Below are positions 16,123 to 25,894 of a stretch of DNA of 60,242 nt, in pieces. Origin of the DNA: an uncultured Acetatifactor sp. (GTDB lineage: Bacteria; Bacillota; Clostridia; Lachnospirales; Lachnospiraceae); assembly GCA_910577185.1 (NCBI GenBank), contig CAJTLR010000010.1, positions 25,315-85,556 of the forward strand, given 5' to 3'. The position numbers and the translations under genes were made by a program. Below the pieces are notes generated by a model, which did not search any database, was not told where the DNA came from, and saw only the letters and a program-made list of their open reading frames with translations. Numbering within the stretch: position 1 is the first letter of the stretch; each line of letters begins with the position of its first letter.

Positions 16123-17520
16123 TTACTGCCATCCCTCCGGGAGATATTCCATGGTGTTTGCGATCATGTCGTCGGCCAGTTTGCGGATCTGGCCATCTTC
16201 GGCGCGTCCCTTCACAAGAGGGTCGTTTGCAAACGCCTGATAAACTTTTTCCCTGTCGCAGGTGAGGGCGGCCTGGAGAATGGTTTCATGATTTTCAATA
16301 TGCGGCATGAGCAGCGCCCTGATGTTTTCCGGAACCTGACCTGCGATCAGGGGCCGGATGGAATCCCGGCTGAACAGGGCATTGGTCTCCACAACGGCGC
16401 CGGCGGGAAGATTGGGAATCTGCAGGAAAGTGTTGGGGATATTGACATTGCTGATGACTCTGTCCAGTCCGCAGAGGGCCCTGATCAGCTGGATGCCTTC
16501 CTCTCCCGTGGGCTTCAGCTCAATTTCTTCTTCGGCGGCTGCCAGACGGCGGCTCTTTTCCAGGCGTTGCTGCAGATCCTGCTTTCTCCATTCCACCGGA
16601 GTCAGGCCAAATTTCCAGCCGGTGACGGTTTCCGGGTCTTTGAGGTAGGTATCCCCGGGCATAAACTCCGCCAGATGGCGGTCCCCGGCAGCGGCGATAA
16701 GGCCGTAACGCCGGAACAGGTCAAATTTCACTCTGTGGGCACAGCTGAAGGTGCTGTTTGCCCAGTTCATATGACCCTTGCAGTAGCCTTCTTCATAATG
16801 TTCCCCGATGTATTTTTCATATATGGGAAAAAGATCGATTCCTTTGTAGGAAGCCTGGTCAAACCAGGTAAAATGGTTGATGCCCAGTACATTGACATGG
16901 ATGTCATGTCTGCTGATATTCTCCAGTCCCAGGGTTTCCTCACAGATTCCTTTCAAGACTTCCTGCGTGCCGAATACCTCATGGCAGCACCCGAAAGCCT
17001 TGATGCCGGGATGGACATGGTAAAGTGTTTTGACACAGAGTGTCATGGGATTGGTATAGTTGATGACCCATGCGTCAGGTGCGTAATCCCGAATGGCTTC
17101 GCCGATTTCCACAAACATGGGGATGGTGCGCAGGGCGCGGATCATGCCTCCCGGGCCGGCGGTATCCCCCACGGACTGGTATATTCCCAGGCGCTCCGGC
17201 AGATGGACATCGGAGGACATCTCGTCAAAGGTGCCGGGGAGAATGGAAATCACAACAAAATCACAGCCGGTCAGGGCCTCTTCCAGGGTTTTGCATGTGA
17301 CATAATTCCATTTTCCCATCGTGTCGGGCCTCTGGTTCAGGTGATTGCCTATGATCTCATTGTTTTTTGCGGCAGCCTCGTCAATGTCATACAGACGGAT
17401 GGTTCCGCTTATGGAAGCTTCCATGGACAGATCTGTCATAAATGACCATGCCCAGCCCCGGGAGCCTCCGCCGATGTAAGCGATGCGGATATCGGTTACT
17501 TTGTTGTCCTCGTATTTCAT
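16123..17520 (-). CDS. Glycoside hydrolase family 4, probable alpha-galacturonidase
   Basis: This 465-residue enzyme has the GH4 N-terminal NAD-binding strand (IRIAYIGGGSRGWAWSF) and the family blocks SVGDTAGPGGMIRALRTIP and WVINYTNPMTL. GH4 enzymes use NAD+, a divalent metal and a redox-elimination mechanism. The sequence CHEV at residues 179-182 is the active-site motif described for LplD-type alpha-galacturonidases, replacing the variants found in alpha-glucosidases and alpha-galactosidases. No signal peptide is present, so it acts on imported galacturonides. The ATG at 17520 follows AGGAGGG by 9 bases; a longer frame upstream lacks such a site. It is divergent from an AraC regulator that probably controls it. 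Confidence 0.85.
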   Translation of the reverse strand: MKYEDNKVTDIRIAYIGGGSRGWAWSFMTDLSMEASISGTIRLYDIDEAAAKNNEIIGNHLNQRPDTMGKWNYVTCKTLEEALTGCDFVVISILPGTFDEMSSDVHLPERLGIYQSVGDTAGPGGMIRALRTIPMFVEIGEAIRDYAPDAWVINYTNPMTLCVKTLYHVHPGIKAFGCCHEVFGTQEVLKGICEETLGLENISRHDIHVNVLGINHFTWFDQASYKGIDLFPIYEKYIGEHYEEGYCKGHMNWANSTFSCAHRVKFDLFRRYGLIAAAGDRHLAEFMPGDTYLKDPETVTGWKFGLTPVEWRKQDLQQRLEKSRRLAAAEEEIELKPTGEEGIQLIRALCGLDRVISNVNIPNTFLQIPNLPAGAVVETNALFSRDSIRPLIAGQVPENIRALLMPHIENHETILQAALTCDREKVYQAFANDPLVKGRAEDGQIRKLADDMIANTMEYLPEGWQ

Positions 17521-17545
17521 AGTATGTAGCCCTCCTGTTCTTTTG

Positions 17546-17557
17546 ACATATATGTCA
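17546..17557. promoter_or_regulatory. Palindrome upstream of the GH4 gene, possible operator
   Basis: GACATATATGTC is a perfect 12-base palindrome 26 bases upstream of the GH4 start codon. A wider pair, GGTGAC near 17573 and GTCACC near 17616, also lies in the gap. These are candidate regulator sites, but AraC proteins usually bind direct repeats, so the link is weak. Confidence 0.35.
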
Positions 17558-17666
17558 GGTGATGGTTTGCGTGGTGACACCCGTATTTCGGTACATGAAA
17601 TTTTCCGGAAGACTTGTCACCTTGGTCAGTGAAGGGTAAAAAGTCTTCTGCCGTATCAATCAGGTA

Positions 17667-17694
17667 TTGCCATTATACAATAAAATAGTATAAT
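17667..17694 (+). promoter_or_regulatory. Promoter of the AraC-family regulator
   Basis: TTGCCA at 17667-17672 and TATAAT at 17689-17694 are 16 bases apart. On the opposite strand a TATAAT at 17677-17672 could serve the GH4 gene, so the divergent promoters would overlap and compete. Confidence 0.6.
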
Positions 17695-17778
17695 AATCTT
17701 ATATAATCCTGTCCGTTTTCCCGGTTTTCGTACGATCGGACACGAAAGATCCGGCAGGCACAGGTGTGGGAGTCATGT

Positions 17779-18633
17779 ATGGAAAACCTTATTTACAGAC
17801 AATATGTGGAGGGACTGGCAGAAGTGGAAAGGGTGACCCGGGAGCAGGGATATTCCATGTCCAGCCGCCATTTTCACGACACATATGAATTGTACTGTCT
17901 GCTGGAAGGAGAAGTATATTATTTTATTGACAAGGAAACCTATCTGGTGAAGGCAGGGGACGTGGTTCTGGTCAGGCCGGGCCAGATTCACAAGACCAGT
18001 ATGACAAAGTCGTCCAGACACAGCAGGATTCTGTTTCAGATCAGGGAAGAAGCGCTGGATCCGTTTCTGGAAAAAAATGATTTTTATCCGCTGAAGGAAG
18101 TTTATGACCGGAATGACCAGATTATCCGCCTGAGTACGGAGGACGTGGCAAAAGTGGAAGGGCTTGCGCTTCAGGTCAGGGATGAAATGCGGGACAGGAA
18201 GAGAAAATATGAACTGATGGTGAAAACAAAGCTGCTGGAGCTGCTGGTCCTGCTGGCGCGGTACCAGAAGCACATGCTGCCGGAAAAGGAGATTGCCCTG
18301 ACGCCAAAGCATCAGAAAGTGCACGAGGTGGCAGACTATCTTCAGACACATTTTGACACAAGAGAGCAGCTGGAGGAGCTGGCAGGGCGGTTCTATGTGA
18401 GCAAATCCTATCTATGCCGGATATTCCGGGAAGTGACGGGGCTGGGCATCAGTGAATATACGAATATTGTCCGGGTCAGGAAGGCGCAGAACCTGCTGGC
18501 CAACGGAGACTACTCCGTCACGGAAATAGCGGGAATGCTTGGGTTTGAGAGCATCACATACTTTGAGAGGGTATTTAAAAAATACACTGCCTGCACTCCC
18601 TTAAAATACCGGAAGGAAAAACGCAGATATTGA
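17779..18633 (+). CDS. AraC family transcriptional regulator with cupin-like N terminus
   Basis: This 284-residue regulator has an N-terminal cupin-like sensing domain (SRHFHDTYELYCLLEGEVYYF, then VLVRPGQIHKT) and a C-terminal pair of helix-turn-helix motifs. The first is LEELAGRFYVSKSYLCRIFREV and the second is SVTEIAGMLGFESITYFERVFKKY. The ATG at 17779 follows GGGAG by 6 bases. Divergence from the GH4 alpha-galacturonidase gene suggests it activates that gene when a uronide or related sugar binds the cupin domain. The ligand is not known. Confidence 0.92.
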   Translation: MENLIYRQYVEGLAEVERVTREQGYSMSSRHFHDTYELYCLLEGEVYYFIDKETYLVKAGDVVLVRPGQIHKTSMTKSSRHSRILFQIREEALDPFLEKNDFYPLKEVYDRNDQIIRLSTEDVAKVEGLALQVRDEMRDRKRKYELMVKTKLLELLVLLARYQKHMLPEKEIALTPKHQKVHEVADYLQTHFDTREQLEELAGRFYVSKSYLCRIFREVTGLGISEYTNIVRVRKAQNLLANGDYSVTEIAGMLGFESITYFERVFKKYTACTPLKYRKEKRRY

Positions 18634-18733
18634 AGACAACGGTATGCGGAAGCTGTGTCTGGCGCTGCAGGGCCGCATGTATGGCCCGACACGGAGGTCT
18701 GTAAACAAAAAGCAGCGCAGAAATGGGGGAAAG

Positions 18734-18949
18734 ATGGAAGAACAGAAGGAAAAAAGAGAAGTCACCCGGGACCGGGATGTGGAAGCGCTGATTGCCATTC
18801 TGGACGGATGTACCCGGGCGGAAGAGAGCAGGATCAAAATCCAGGTGGTGGAAGGCCGTGGAGAAATCCGGGAGCGCCGTTATCACCACGGCCGCTGTGA
18901 CGTGGGAAGCCCCTGGGCCTGCGGTACGGCCTTTGATGTGCTGGAATGA
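18734..18949 (+). CDS. Small hypothetical protein, 71 residues
   Basis: This short protein is charged at the N terminus, with a helical stretch (RDVEALIAILDGCTRAEESRI) and a C-terminal motif YHHGRCDVGSPWACGTAFDV that contains two His, two Cys and several Gly. The Cys and His content would allow metal binding, but I cannot name a family. The ATG at 18734 lies just after GGGGGA. Its stop overlaps the next start in an ATGA junction, so it is translated with the exporter-like gene. The frame can be extended upstream to 18644 without a ribosome site. Confidence 0.6.
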   Translation: MEEQKEKREVTRDRDVEALIAILDGCTRAEESRIKIQVVEGRGEIRERRYHHGRCDVGSPWACGTAFDVLE

Positions 18950-19929
18950 GCGGGCCCATGAAACGTGAGATCTGGAATGCAAGGGTGATTAAGAGCATCA
19001 AGATTGCGGTGGCCGCGGTTTTGTCCATAGCCATAGCAGGGGAACTGGGCCTGAAATATTCTGCCACTGCAGGCATCATCACGGTTCTGAGTATCCGGAA
19101 CACCAAGCGGGAGACCCTGCAGAGCGCGGGAAACAGGGCGCTGGCGTTCTTGTGCGCACTGGCCATAGCGGCAGGGTGTTTCTGGCTGCTGGATTACAGT
19201 TTATGGGCTTTTGCGCTGTACCTGTTTGGCTTTGCCCTGCTGTGCCTGTGCCTGGGCTGGGGAGAGGCCATTGCGATGAATTCGGTGCTGGTGACACATT
19301 TTATGACGGAGCGGAGTATGGGGCCGGGGATTCTGGCAAACGAGATTGCGCTGTTTCTGACCGGGACGGGAATGGGGATTGCGGTGAATCTGCATCTGCA
19401 CAGAAAAGGCGTGGAATTTGACCGGCTGGCAGGAGAGGCGGACCGGCAGATAAAGGGAATTCTTCACAGAATGTCCCTGTGGCTGCCCAGGGAGGATAAA
19501 AGCGGCTATGTCCCGGACTGCTTTGCCAGTCTGGAGACGGCCCTGGAAGCGGCCAAACTTTGTGCCGTGGAGAATTATAACAATGTTTTCCGCAGGGGGG
19601 ATTCGCGGGAACTGGATTATATCAAAATGCGGGAGCGGCAGAGCGTTATTCTGAGGGAAATCTACGAAAATATCCTGAAGCTGCAGTATCTGCCCCGGCA
19701 GGCGCATATGGTGGCAGAGTTCCTTGGACAGATAGAGAGAGATTATCACAGGGACAACACGGTGGAAGGGCTGCTGGAAGAGCTGGACCAGCTTCTGGTA
19801 CGGCTGAAAGGGGAGGAACTGCCTGTAAACAGGGAGGAATTTGAGGCGAGAGCGGTGCTGTTTTATATTTTAATGCAGATACACAGCCTGCTGGAAGTGA
19901 AAAGAGCGTTTCTCCTGGACCGGTCGTAA
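18946..19929 (+). CDS. Aromatic acid exporter-like membrane protein (ArAE family)
   Basis: This 327-residue protein has a hydrophobic N-terminal half with about four to five membrane segments (residues 15-150) and a soluble C-terminal half rich in charged helices. The segment YSATAGIITVLSIRNTKRET and the later ANEIALFLTGTGMGI fit the short ArAE/DUF939 group found in Firmicutes. The family is related to exporters of aromatic acids, but the substrate is not established. It is coupled by a 4-base overlap to the small gene before it. Confidence 0.8.
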   Translation: MSGPMKREIWNARVIKSIKIAVAAVLSIAIAGELGLKYSATAGIITVLSIRNTKRETLQSAGNRALAFLCALAIAAGCFWLLDYSLWAFALYLFGFALLCLCLGWGEAIAMNSVLVTHFMTERSMGPGILANEIALFLTGTGMGIAVNLHLHRKGVEFDRLAGEADRQIKGILHRMSLWLPREDKSGYVPDCFASLETALEAAKLCAVENYNNVFRRGDSRELDYIKMRERQSVILREIYENILKLQYLPRQAHMVAEFLGQIERDYHRDNTVEGLLEELDQLLVRLKGEELPVNREEFEARAVLFYILMQIHSLLEVKRAFLLDRS

Positions 19930-19968
19930 CAGGCGGCGCGGCAAATTATTTTTTGGCCGAAATACTCC

Positions 19969-19997
19969 TTTACAAAGTTTGTTGTTTTTGGTAATAT
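19969..19997 (+). promoter_or_regulatory. Promoter before the Spx/ArsC-like gene
   Basis: TTTACA at 19969-19974 and TAATAT at 19992-19997 are 17 bases apart. It gives a leader of about 120 bases. The downstream M60 peptidase gene begins 5 bases after the Spx/ArsC-like stop and may be read from here too. Confidence 0.55.
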
Positions 19998-20122
19998 TTG
20001 TTTGCACACTCTCCCTGACAAATGGCAGAACGTTTGAAAATACACGCTTTTTCGGCAATCTGTCAGAGGAGGATTGTGCCGTTTCTGCAAAAGGCAGAAA
20101 AAATGTATCGGAGGGGTACGGA

Positions 20123-20476
20123 ATGCAGCTTATACAATATCAGAAATGCAGCACCTGCAGGAAAGCGGCGGCCTGGCTGAAGGAACATGGAATCGCATAT
20201 GAGGACAGGCCCATCAGGGAAAACAATCCTACGAAAGAGGAATTGGAGGACTGGCATCGCAAAAGCGGGCTGCCTTTGAAGCGTTTTTTTAATACAAGCG
20301 GCAATTCGTATAAGGCGCTGGGGCTGAAAGAGAAGCTGCCGCAAATGTCGGAGGAAGAGCAGCTGGCACTGCTGGCCTCGGATGGCATGCTGGTGAAACG
20401 GCCGCTTGCAGTGGGGGAGGATTTTGTACTGGTAGGTTTTAAAGAGCCGGAATGGGAAGAAAGGTTGGGAGGTTGA
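20123..20476 (+). CDS. ArsC/Spx family protein
   Basis: This 117-residue thioredoxin-fold protein has a CSTC motif near the N terminus (QYQKCSTCRKAAAWL) and the VKRPLAVGEDFVLVGF block typical of ArsC and Spx-like proteins. ArsC enzymes reduce arsenate, and Spx and MgsR are redox-sensitive transcription regulators. No arsenic genes are nearby, so the arsenate role is not supported; YffB/MgsR-like function is equally possible. The ATG at 20123 follows GGAGGGG at 20110-20116, and the longer open frame upstream overlaps the promoter. Confidence 0.88.
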   Translation: MQLIQYQKCSTCRKAAAWLKEHGIAYEDRPIRENNPTKEELEDWHRKSGLPLKRFFNTSGNSYKALGLKEKLPQMSEEEQLALLASDGMLVKRPLAVGEDFVLVGFKEPEWEERLGG

Positions 20477-20480
20477 AAGC

Positions 20481-23400
20481 ATGAAACGAAAGATAGCACT
20501 TTTAATGGCATTTGTTCTGACGGTCAGTGCCAGCTTCACGGCATATGCCGCGGAAACGGGCCAGCCGGGGCAGACAACGCAGGAAGCGGACGCAAGCCCG
20601 ACGCCGGAAGCGGATGTAAGCCCGGTGCCGGATGCGACGCCGGGAGCGGACGCAAGTCCGGTGCCCAGTACCACCCCCGGAGCGGACGCAAGTCCGGTGC
20701 CGGATGGAGACCAGGGGGGAGAAGCGCCGATAACGCTTACGCCGCCCCCGCAGGAGTCGGCTCCGCCCCAACAGACAACCGCTCCCGGGGAGGGTGGTGT
20801 GCCCGGGGAGAGCACTGCGCCGCCTGCCACCACTCCGCCGGATTTCCAGGTACCCACAGGACCCGTGGGACAGGTGGATGTGTCCATAGGAGCCGCGCTG
20901 GTGCTGGAAAGAACCGTGACATTTGATATCAGGCTGACCGGTCCGAAAACAGGGACGGAAACCATCACCATTGGCAGTGACAGTGTGGAAGAGTCCAGGA
21001 TTCATTTCGCGGAACTGCCGGACGGAGAGTATGTCCTGACCGTATCTGCACCGGGATTTGCCACCTATACACAGACGATACTGGTAGAGGGAAAGGCATA
21101 CCATGTGAGCCTGATGACAGGCTTTCTGGGAGGCATACCATATGAGGCGGGACTGGCACATCCTGGTGTTTTGGTGATCGGGGATGTGAACGGTGACGGA
21201 AAGGCTGATGCGGCAGACAAAGAGGCGCTGGTGGATGCCATTGACGGCAGAACCAGTTCCGGCCTGACTGACTTAAACGGCGATGGACGGGTGGATCTGG
21301 TAGATCTTGAGTACTTTGCCAAGGCCTACGGCGATGGGCGGGATATGCAGGCCGGACTGGAGAAGTTCGTGCCGGATGTCGTGATCAGGCCGGCCCTGTC
21401 AGACCGGACAAGGGCAGAAGGAAACATGACGGATCTGCTTCAGAATAAAGGCAGCGTTGTGCTGGCTCCCGCGGAGGGAGGGGAGATTTCCAAAACCAAT
21501 CCCGTGGGCATGCAGTTCGATTTTGCCCAGGTGGGCGACGCGGCCAGAATGGATGGCATTCTGATCGAGACCGGGGATGACAATCTGATCAAAGAAGCGG
21601 AAATTGCCATTACTTACATAGAAGAGTCCACGGGAATAGAGCGTTCCATAAAGGTGCCGGTGGCAGAAGAGGGGATTCATTTCCTGCTGGAGAATGACAG
21701 TGTCAGCGCAGACAGGGATGAGCACGGAAATATCAGGCTGAATCTGGGTTCCCAGGTGGCGGTAAAGAGGGTGACCATACTGATCACCGGAATGGTAAAA
21801 AACACCAACCTGGCTGAGATCTCCAAGGTGGAATTTGTCAATAACATGCAGGAACGAATTCCGGCGCCCAAGATGGACATACCCGAAAATTTAAAGGCAG
21901 AGACAGGCAGTAATCTTATCAGCCTGTCATGGGATCCTGCCGTGAATGTGACAGGATATGAGGTCCTGATCAGGCAGGGAGACCAGCAGGAGACGGTGAT
22001 GGTGGCCGGAAATGCCTATGACGTAACTTCCTTCGGCGGAAAGGAACTGGTCAATTATCAGAAGTACCAGGTGGCCGTACAGTCTGTGAACGGAACCTGG
22101 CGCAGCGGGTACTGCCCGGAACTGACGGCAGAGCCGAAACCCAATAAGAAGCCGGACAGCCCGGACAATGTGAAGGCCGTGGGAAAATACCAGAGCATTG
22201 ACGTCAGCTGGAAGGATATGGATGATACGGTGTCTTACAACCTTTTCTATAAAGAAAGGGATGCGGAAACTTATCAGAAAGTCGAAAATATAGGGGAAAA
22301 CAGCTATACCATAACCGGACTGAAAGATTTGACGGAATACATGGTGTATGTGACGGGCGTGAACGAACTGGGTGAAAGCGGGCCGTCCCTTACGGCGGTT
22401 GCCACTACCACGGATTTAAATCCTGTGGTGATGCCCAAATATAAACTGATCAATACAGGAGAACCCGGCAAAGTGGGAGACCATATCGTCAATGCGGTGA
22501 TTGGTACTACCAGTGACGTAGAGATGAGGGACAGTTCTCTGGATACTGTGGCGGGTACTGCGTTCGGAACGGTTGACCATGATCCTGCTTCCTACTATTA
22601 TGCCAATACCTGGGACGTGGGCGGATACAATTATCTGAATGAAACCGGCGGGCGCCGCGGTCTGACTTATGAATTTGACCAGGCATATGAAATTGACACA
22701 TTTGCGTTCCATAACCTGACTTCCCAGGCAGGCGGGGAGACTTATGCGAGGGTCCGCTACTGGGATGAAAACGGCGTAAAAGCAGAGGTGACCGGTCTGT
22801 CCATGCAGACCAGAACGGATGCGCACAATAAGGTTTACTATGTGGTAAAACTTCCCAAACCGGTGAAGGCCAAGAAGCTGCAGTTCGGAATAGCCCGGTA
22901 TGTGGCATCCGGGACCATCTCTATCGCGGAGGTGTATTTCTACCATTATGACTCTCTGCTGGATGATATCATGGGGCTTTACGCGGATGATCTTCATACC
23001 GTGCTGAGAGAAGACGTGACACAGGAAAACATTAATGTCCTGAGAGACAGAATCAACACAGTGGATCCTGTGAGCGGGGAATATCATCCTGACAAGACTA
23101 TGCTGGAACGTGAACTGAAAAACGCGGAGGATATTCTCAACGATAAAGGACTGAGCAAACCGGTTACCATCCACGGCGGTATCAGCACCAGCGATGTGGG
23201 CAGGGGATTCGGAGGACTGAATGCATGGCAGCCCCTGGGTGTGACGGCTGCGGCAGGGGAAACCGTGATGATCTATGTGGGCCATAACAGGAAAAAGACA
23301 GGGGAGAATACGGAGCTCCAGCTGGTGGCCACGCAGTACAATGCCGAGGCCGGTGCCATGAGTAAGACCATAGGCACCCTGAAAGTGGGAGCCAATGAGA

Positions 23401-25883
23401 TCACGATTCCCAAGATCTGGACCCTGGATTTTGAATCCGGCGGTGCGCTGTACGTGCAGTATACCGGCGGGAATGCCGCTGAACAGTATGCGGTCCGCGT
23501 CAGCGGAGGTGTCCAGGTACCCAGACTGGATCTGTACCATGTGGAGGATCCGGATGAGAGACAGAGGCTTGCCCTGGAGTATGTGACGGCCCTGGAGACA
23601 TATGTCAGCCAGATAGAAGCCACCCATGAAGCGGTTCATCAGGATGAGGCCAGCCCTATAAAGGCATATAAATATGATGCGCAGACTTGTATTCTGGGTG
23701 CTTCCGATATCCTGCTTGACACAATGCTGCTCTCCCTGCCGGCCCAGCAGATATGGGCGGGTTCTGCCGGTGCGGCGAACAGCAGCCTGGAGGAAAGGGC
23801 GGCAAAAATTGTGGCTTCCATGGATGCCATGGAGAAGATGATGTATCTGTTCTACCAGCATAAGGGGCTGAATAACAACGCCCCGGACAAGGTGAACCAG
23901 ATTCCCATACAGCATCTGAACATCCGTTATCAGAGAATGTTTGCAGGGGCATTTATGTACGCCTCCGGCAACCATATCGGTATCGGCTGGGGCTCCGCCA
24001 CCGGTATGCTGGGCGGTGTGCCTGTTGTGTCTGAAGATGGAAAATATGTGTCCGGCCAGTATTTCGGCTGGGGTATTGCACATGAAATCGGGCATTGCAT
24101 TAACCAGGGTGCGTACGCCGTGGCGGAAGTGACCAACAACTATTTTGCCGTGCTTGCACAGGCAAAGGAGACCAACGGGTCTGTACGGTTTATTTATGAT
24201 AAGGTTTACGACAAAGTGACTTCCGGGGTGAAGGGGCCGGCCTCCAATGTGTTTACACAGCTGGGAATGTACTGGCAGCTCCATCTTGCTTATGACGACG
24301 GATACAACTTTAAGACCTATGAGAACTATGAGGATCATCTCAAGAGTCTCTTCTTTGCGAGAGTGGACACCTATGCCAGGAATGCCAGCAAGGCGCCTGC
24401 TCCCGGCGGGGTGGCGCTTACCCTGGAAGGAAACAAGAACCAGGATCTGATGCGTCTGGCCTGTGCGGCAGCAGAGAAAAACATACTGGACTTCTTTGTG
24501 CGCTGGGGAATGGTACCCAATGACGCCACGAAAAAGTATGCGGAGCAGTTTGTGGAAGAGACAAGGGCCATTTACTATGTCAGCGATGAGGCCAGGGTTT
24601 ACCGCCTGACACATGGGGGAAGCATGCTGAATACCGCGGGTACAGTAGGTGCGGTAGGCGATGACACTTCAGCCAGTCTGGGGGCTCCGAACCGGGTTGA
24701 CTTTACGCTGAATTTCAAGAACATTCCCGCGGAGGATGTGCTGGGATATGAAATTGTACGGTGTACTATTTCCGGAGGCGATATTGTAAAGGAGACCGTA
24801 GGATTTGCCACGGGAAATACCTTCAGCGACGTGATTTCCACTATGAACAACCGTACGGTATATTACGAGGTTACGCTGATAGACCAGTATCTGAACCGCT
24901 CTGCCGTGAAGACGCTGGAGCCTTTGAAGATACAGCATGATGGTGCCCTGGATAAGTCATTCTGGACCATAGGCACACAGAATCTGGCAGCGGCGGGTGA
25001 AAAGCCTTCTGCGGGTGTAAACGGCACGGTATATTGCCCGGAGAACCCGGACGAGTCTACCGAGGCGGATAAAATGATTGACAACAAGCCGGAAACCGTT
25101 TATACGGCCACAGCCGGTGGAAATGCCGAGATTACCATAGAATTCAATAAATCAACCACGGTTGCAGGATTGAAAGTAAACGCGGAAAAAGGAATTTCGG
25201 GACTTGGCTATGAAATTCAGGTCCGCTCCGGAGAGATCTGGATAAAGGTGGCAGAGGGAAGTTTCACGGCTGAGGAGGAGACCATTCACTTTGCCAACTC
25301 AGACAAGAAATATGTGGCTACCTATGCGGCATCTGCCATGAAGCTTGTACTGAAGACGTCAGGCGGGGCACAGGTTTCCATAGTGGAACTGGATGTTCTG
25401 GGGCCCACCAGTGACAATGTGGATTTCAGACGCACGGAGGGCGATTCTGCCGTGGTGATCGGAAAACTGGAAAACGATTACCGGTACGGCGACAAACCGG
25501 AGGACGTGATTCCGGCAGGGTCCATTGTCTTTGCAGGCGCATATAAGGGAAATCCCGCATACAATGTGGTGCTGCTCTTTGACCAGGACGGCAATATTGT
25601 GGGAGGACAGGAAGCAGACGGAACCGTAAAGGCGCAGCAGATCATTTTGGCAGATGTGCCGGAGAACGGAGATCTGCTGGATGTTTCGGATGGCACATGG
25701 ATTTACTGGCTGGATGCCAGGGCGGATTTGTCCAAAATAGAGAAAGTCCGTGCGGAATTATACAGGGTAAACAGGGCGGAGACCAATGAGGGACAGAGAC
25801 TTGTGAGCGACTCCCTGTTTGAGAACATGCCCGACAGCTTGCCGGGAATCGTGCTGGACAGTGTTGTTAATGCGAATAAATAA
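20481..25883 (+). CDS. Secreted M60-like metallopeptidase with dockerin, FN3 and F5/8-like domains
   Basis: This 1800-residue secreted protein has a signal peptide (cut after AYA, about residue 23). A Pro/Asp/Thr-rich linker with repeated ADASPVP units spans about 24-125. A dockerin type I domain follows at about 228-290, with two calcium loops (DVNGDGKADAADKEA and DLNGDGRVDLVDLEY). Two fibronectin III domains (about 461-553 and 558-645) and a galactose-binding-like region come next. The peptidase M60 domain runs from about 897, with zinc site H1201-E1202-x-x-H1205 and a downstream Glu1216 in HEIGHCINQGAYAVAE. A second F5/8-type region lies at about 1494-1650. M60 enzymes cut mucin-like glycoproteins. 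There is no LPXTG signal, so the dockerin is the likely anchor. GGGAGG precedes the ATG. Confidence 0.92.
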   Translation: MKRKIALLMAFVLTVSASFTAYAAETGQPGQTTQEADASPTPEADVSPVPDATPGADASPVPSTTPGADASPVPDGDQGGEAPITLTPPPQESAPPQQTTAPGEGGVPGESTAPPATTPPDFQVPTGPVGQVDVSIGAALVLERTVTFDIRLTGPKTGTETITIGSDSVEESRIHFAELPDGEYVLTVSAPGFATYTQTILVEGKAYHVSLMTGFLGGIPYEAGLAHPGVLVIGDVNGDGKADAADKEALVDAIDGRTSSGLTDLNGDGRVDLVDLEYFAKAYGDGRDMQAGLEKFVPDVVIRPALSDRTRAEGNMTDLLQNKGSVVLAPAEGGEISKTNPVGMQFDFAQVGDAARMDGILIETGDDNLIKEAEIAITYIEESTGIERSIKVPVAEEGIHFLLENDSVSADRDEHGNIRLNLGSQVAVKRVTILITGMVKNTNLAEISKVEFVNNMQERIPAPKMDIPENLKAETGSNLISLSWDPAVNVTGYEVLIRQGDQQETVMVAGNAYDVTSFGGKELVNYQKYQVAVQSVNGTWRSGYCPELTAEPKPNKKPDSPDNVKAVGKYQSIDVSWKDMDDTVSYNLFYKERDAETYQKVENIGENSYTITGLKDLTEYMVYVTGVNELGESGPSLTAVATTTDLNPVVMPKYKLINTGEPGKVGDHIVNAVIGTTSDVEMRDSSLDTVAGTAFGTVDHDPASYYYANTWDVGGYNYLNETGGRRGLTYEFDQAYEIDTFAFHNLTSQAGGETYARVRYWDENGVKAEVTGLSMQTRTDAHNKVYYVVKLPKPVKAKKLQFGIARYVASGTISIAEVYFYHYDSLLDDIMGLYADDLHTVLREDVTQENINVLRDRINTVDPVSGEYHPDKTMLERELKNAEDILNDKGLSKPVTIHGGISTSDVGRGFGGLNAWQPLGVTAAAGETVMIYVGHNRKKTGENTELQLVATQYNAEAGAMSKTIGTLKVGANEITIPKIWTLDFESGGALYVQYTGGNAAEQYAVRVSGGVQVPRLDLYHVEDPDERQRLALEYVTALETYVSQIEATHEAVHQDEASPIKAYKYDAQTCILGASDILLDTMLLSLPAQQIWAGSAGAANSSLEERAAKIVASMDAMEKMMYLFYQHKGLNNNAPDKVNQIPIQHLNIRYQRMFAGAFMYASGNHIGIGWGSATGMLGGVPVVSEDGKYVSGQYFGWGIAHEIGHCINQGAYAVAEVTNNYFAVLAQAKETNGSVRFIYDKVYDKVTSGVKGPASNVFTQLGMYWQLHLAYDDGYNFKTYENYEDHLKSLFFARVDTYARNASKAPAPGGVALTLEGNKNQDLMRLACAAAEKNILDFFVRWGMVPNDATKKYAEQFVEETRAIYYVSDEARVYRLTHGGSMLNTAGTVGAVGDDTSASLGAPNRVDFTLNFKNIPAEDVLGYEIVRCTISGGDIVKETVGFATGNTFSDVISTMNNRTVYYEVTLIDQYLNRSAVKTLEPLKIQHDGALDKSFWTIGTQNLAAAGEKPSAGVNGTVYCPENPDESTEADKMIDNKPETVYTATAGGNAEITIEFNKSTTVAGLKVNAEKGISGLGYEIQVRSGEIWIKVAEGSFTAEEETIHFANSDKKYVATYAASAMKLVLKTSGGAQVSIVELDVLGPTSDNVDFRRTEGDSAVVIGKLENDYRYGDKPEDVIPAGSIVFAGAYKGNPAYNVVLLFDQDGNIVGGQEADGTVKAQQIILADVPENGDLLDVSDGTWIYWLDARADLSKIEKVRAELYRVNRAETNEGQRLVSDSLFENMPDSLPGIVLDSVVNANK

Positions 25884-25894
25884 AGGGGCAGGGC

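Noticed and set aside
22416..24614. A 732-codon open frame on the minus strand inside the M60 gene
   Set aside because: It is antisense to a well-supported gene, shows no recognisable motif, and is explained by codon bias of the plus-strand frame.
25800..25883. Wall-sorting signal at the end of the M60 protein
   Set aside because: There is no LPXTG motif, hydrophobic segment or basic tail at the C terminus.
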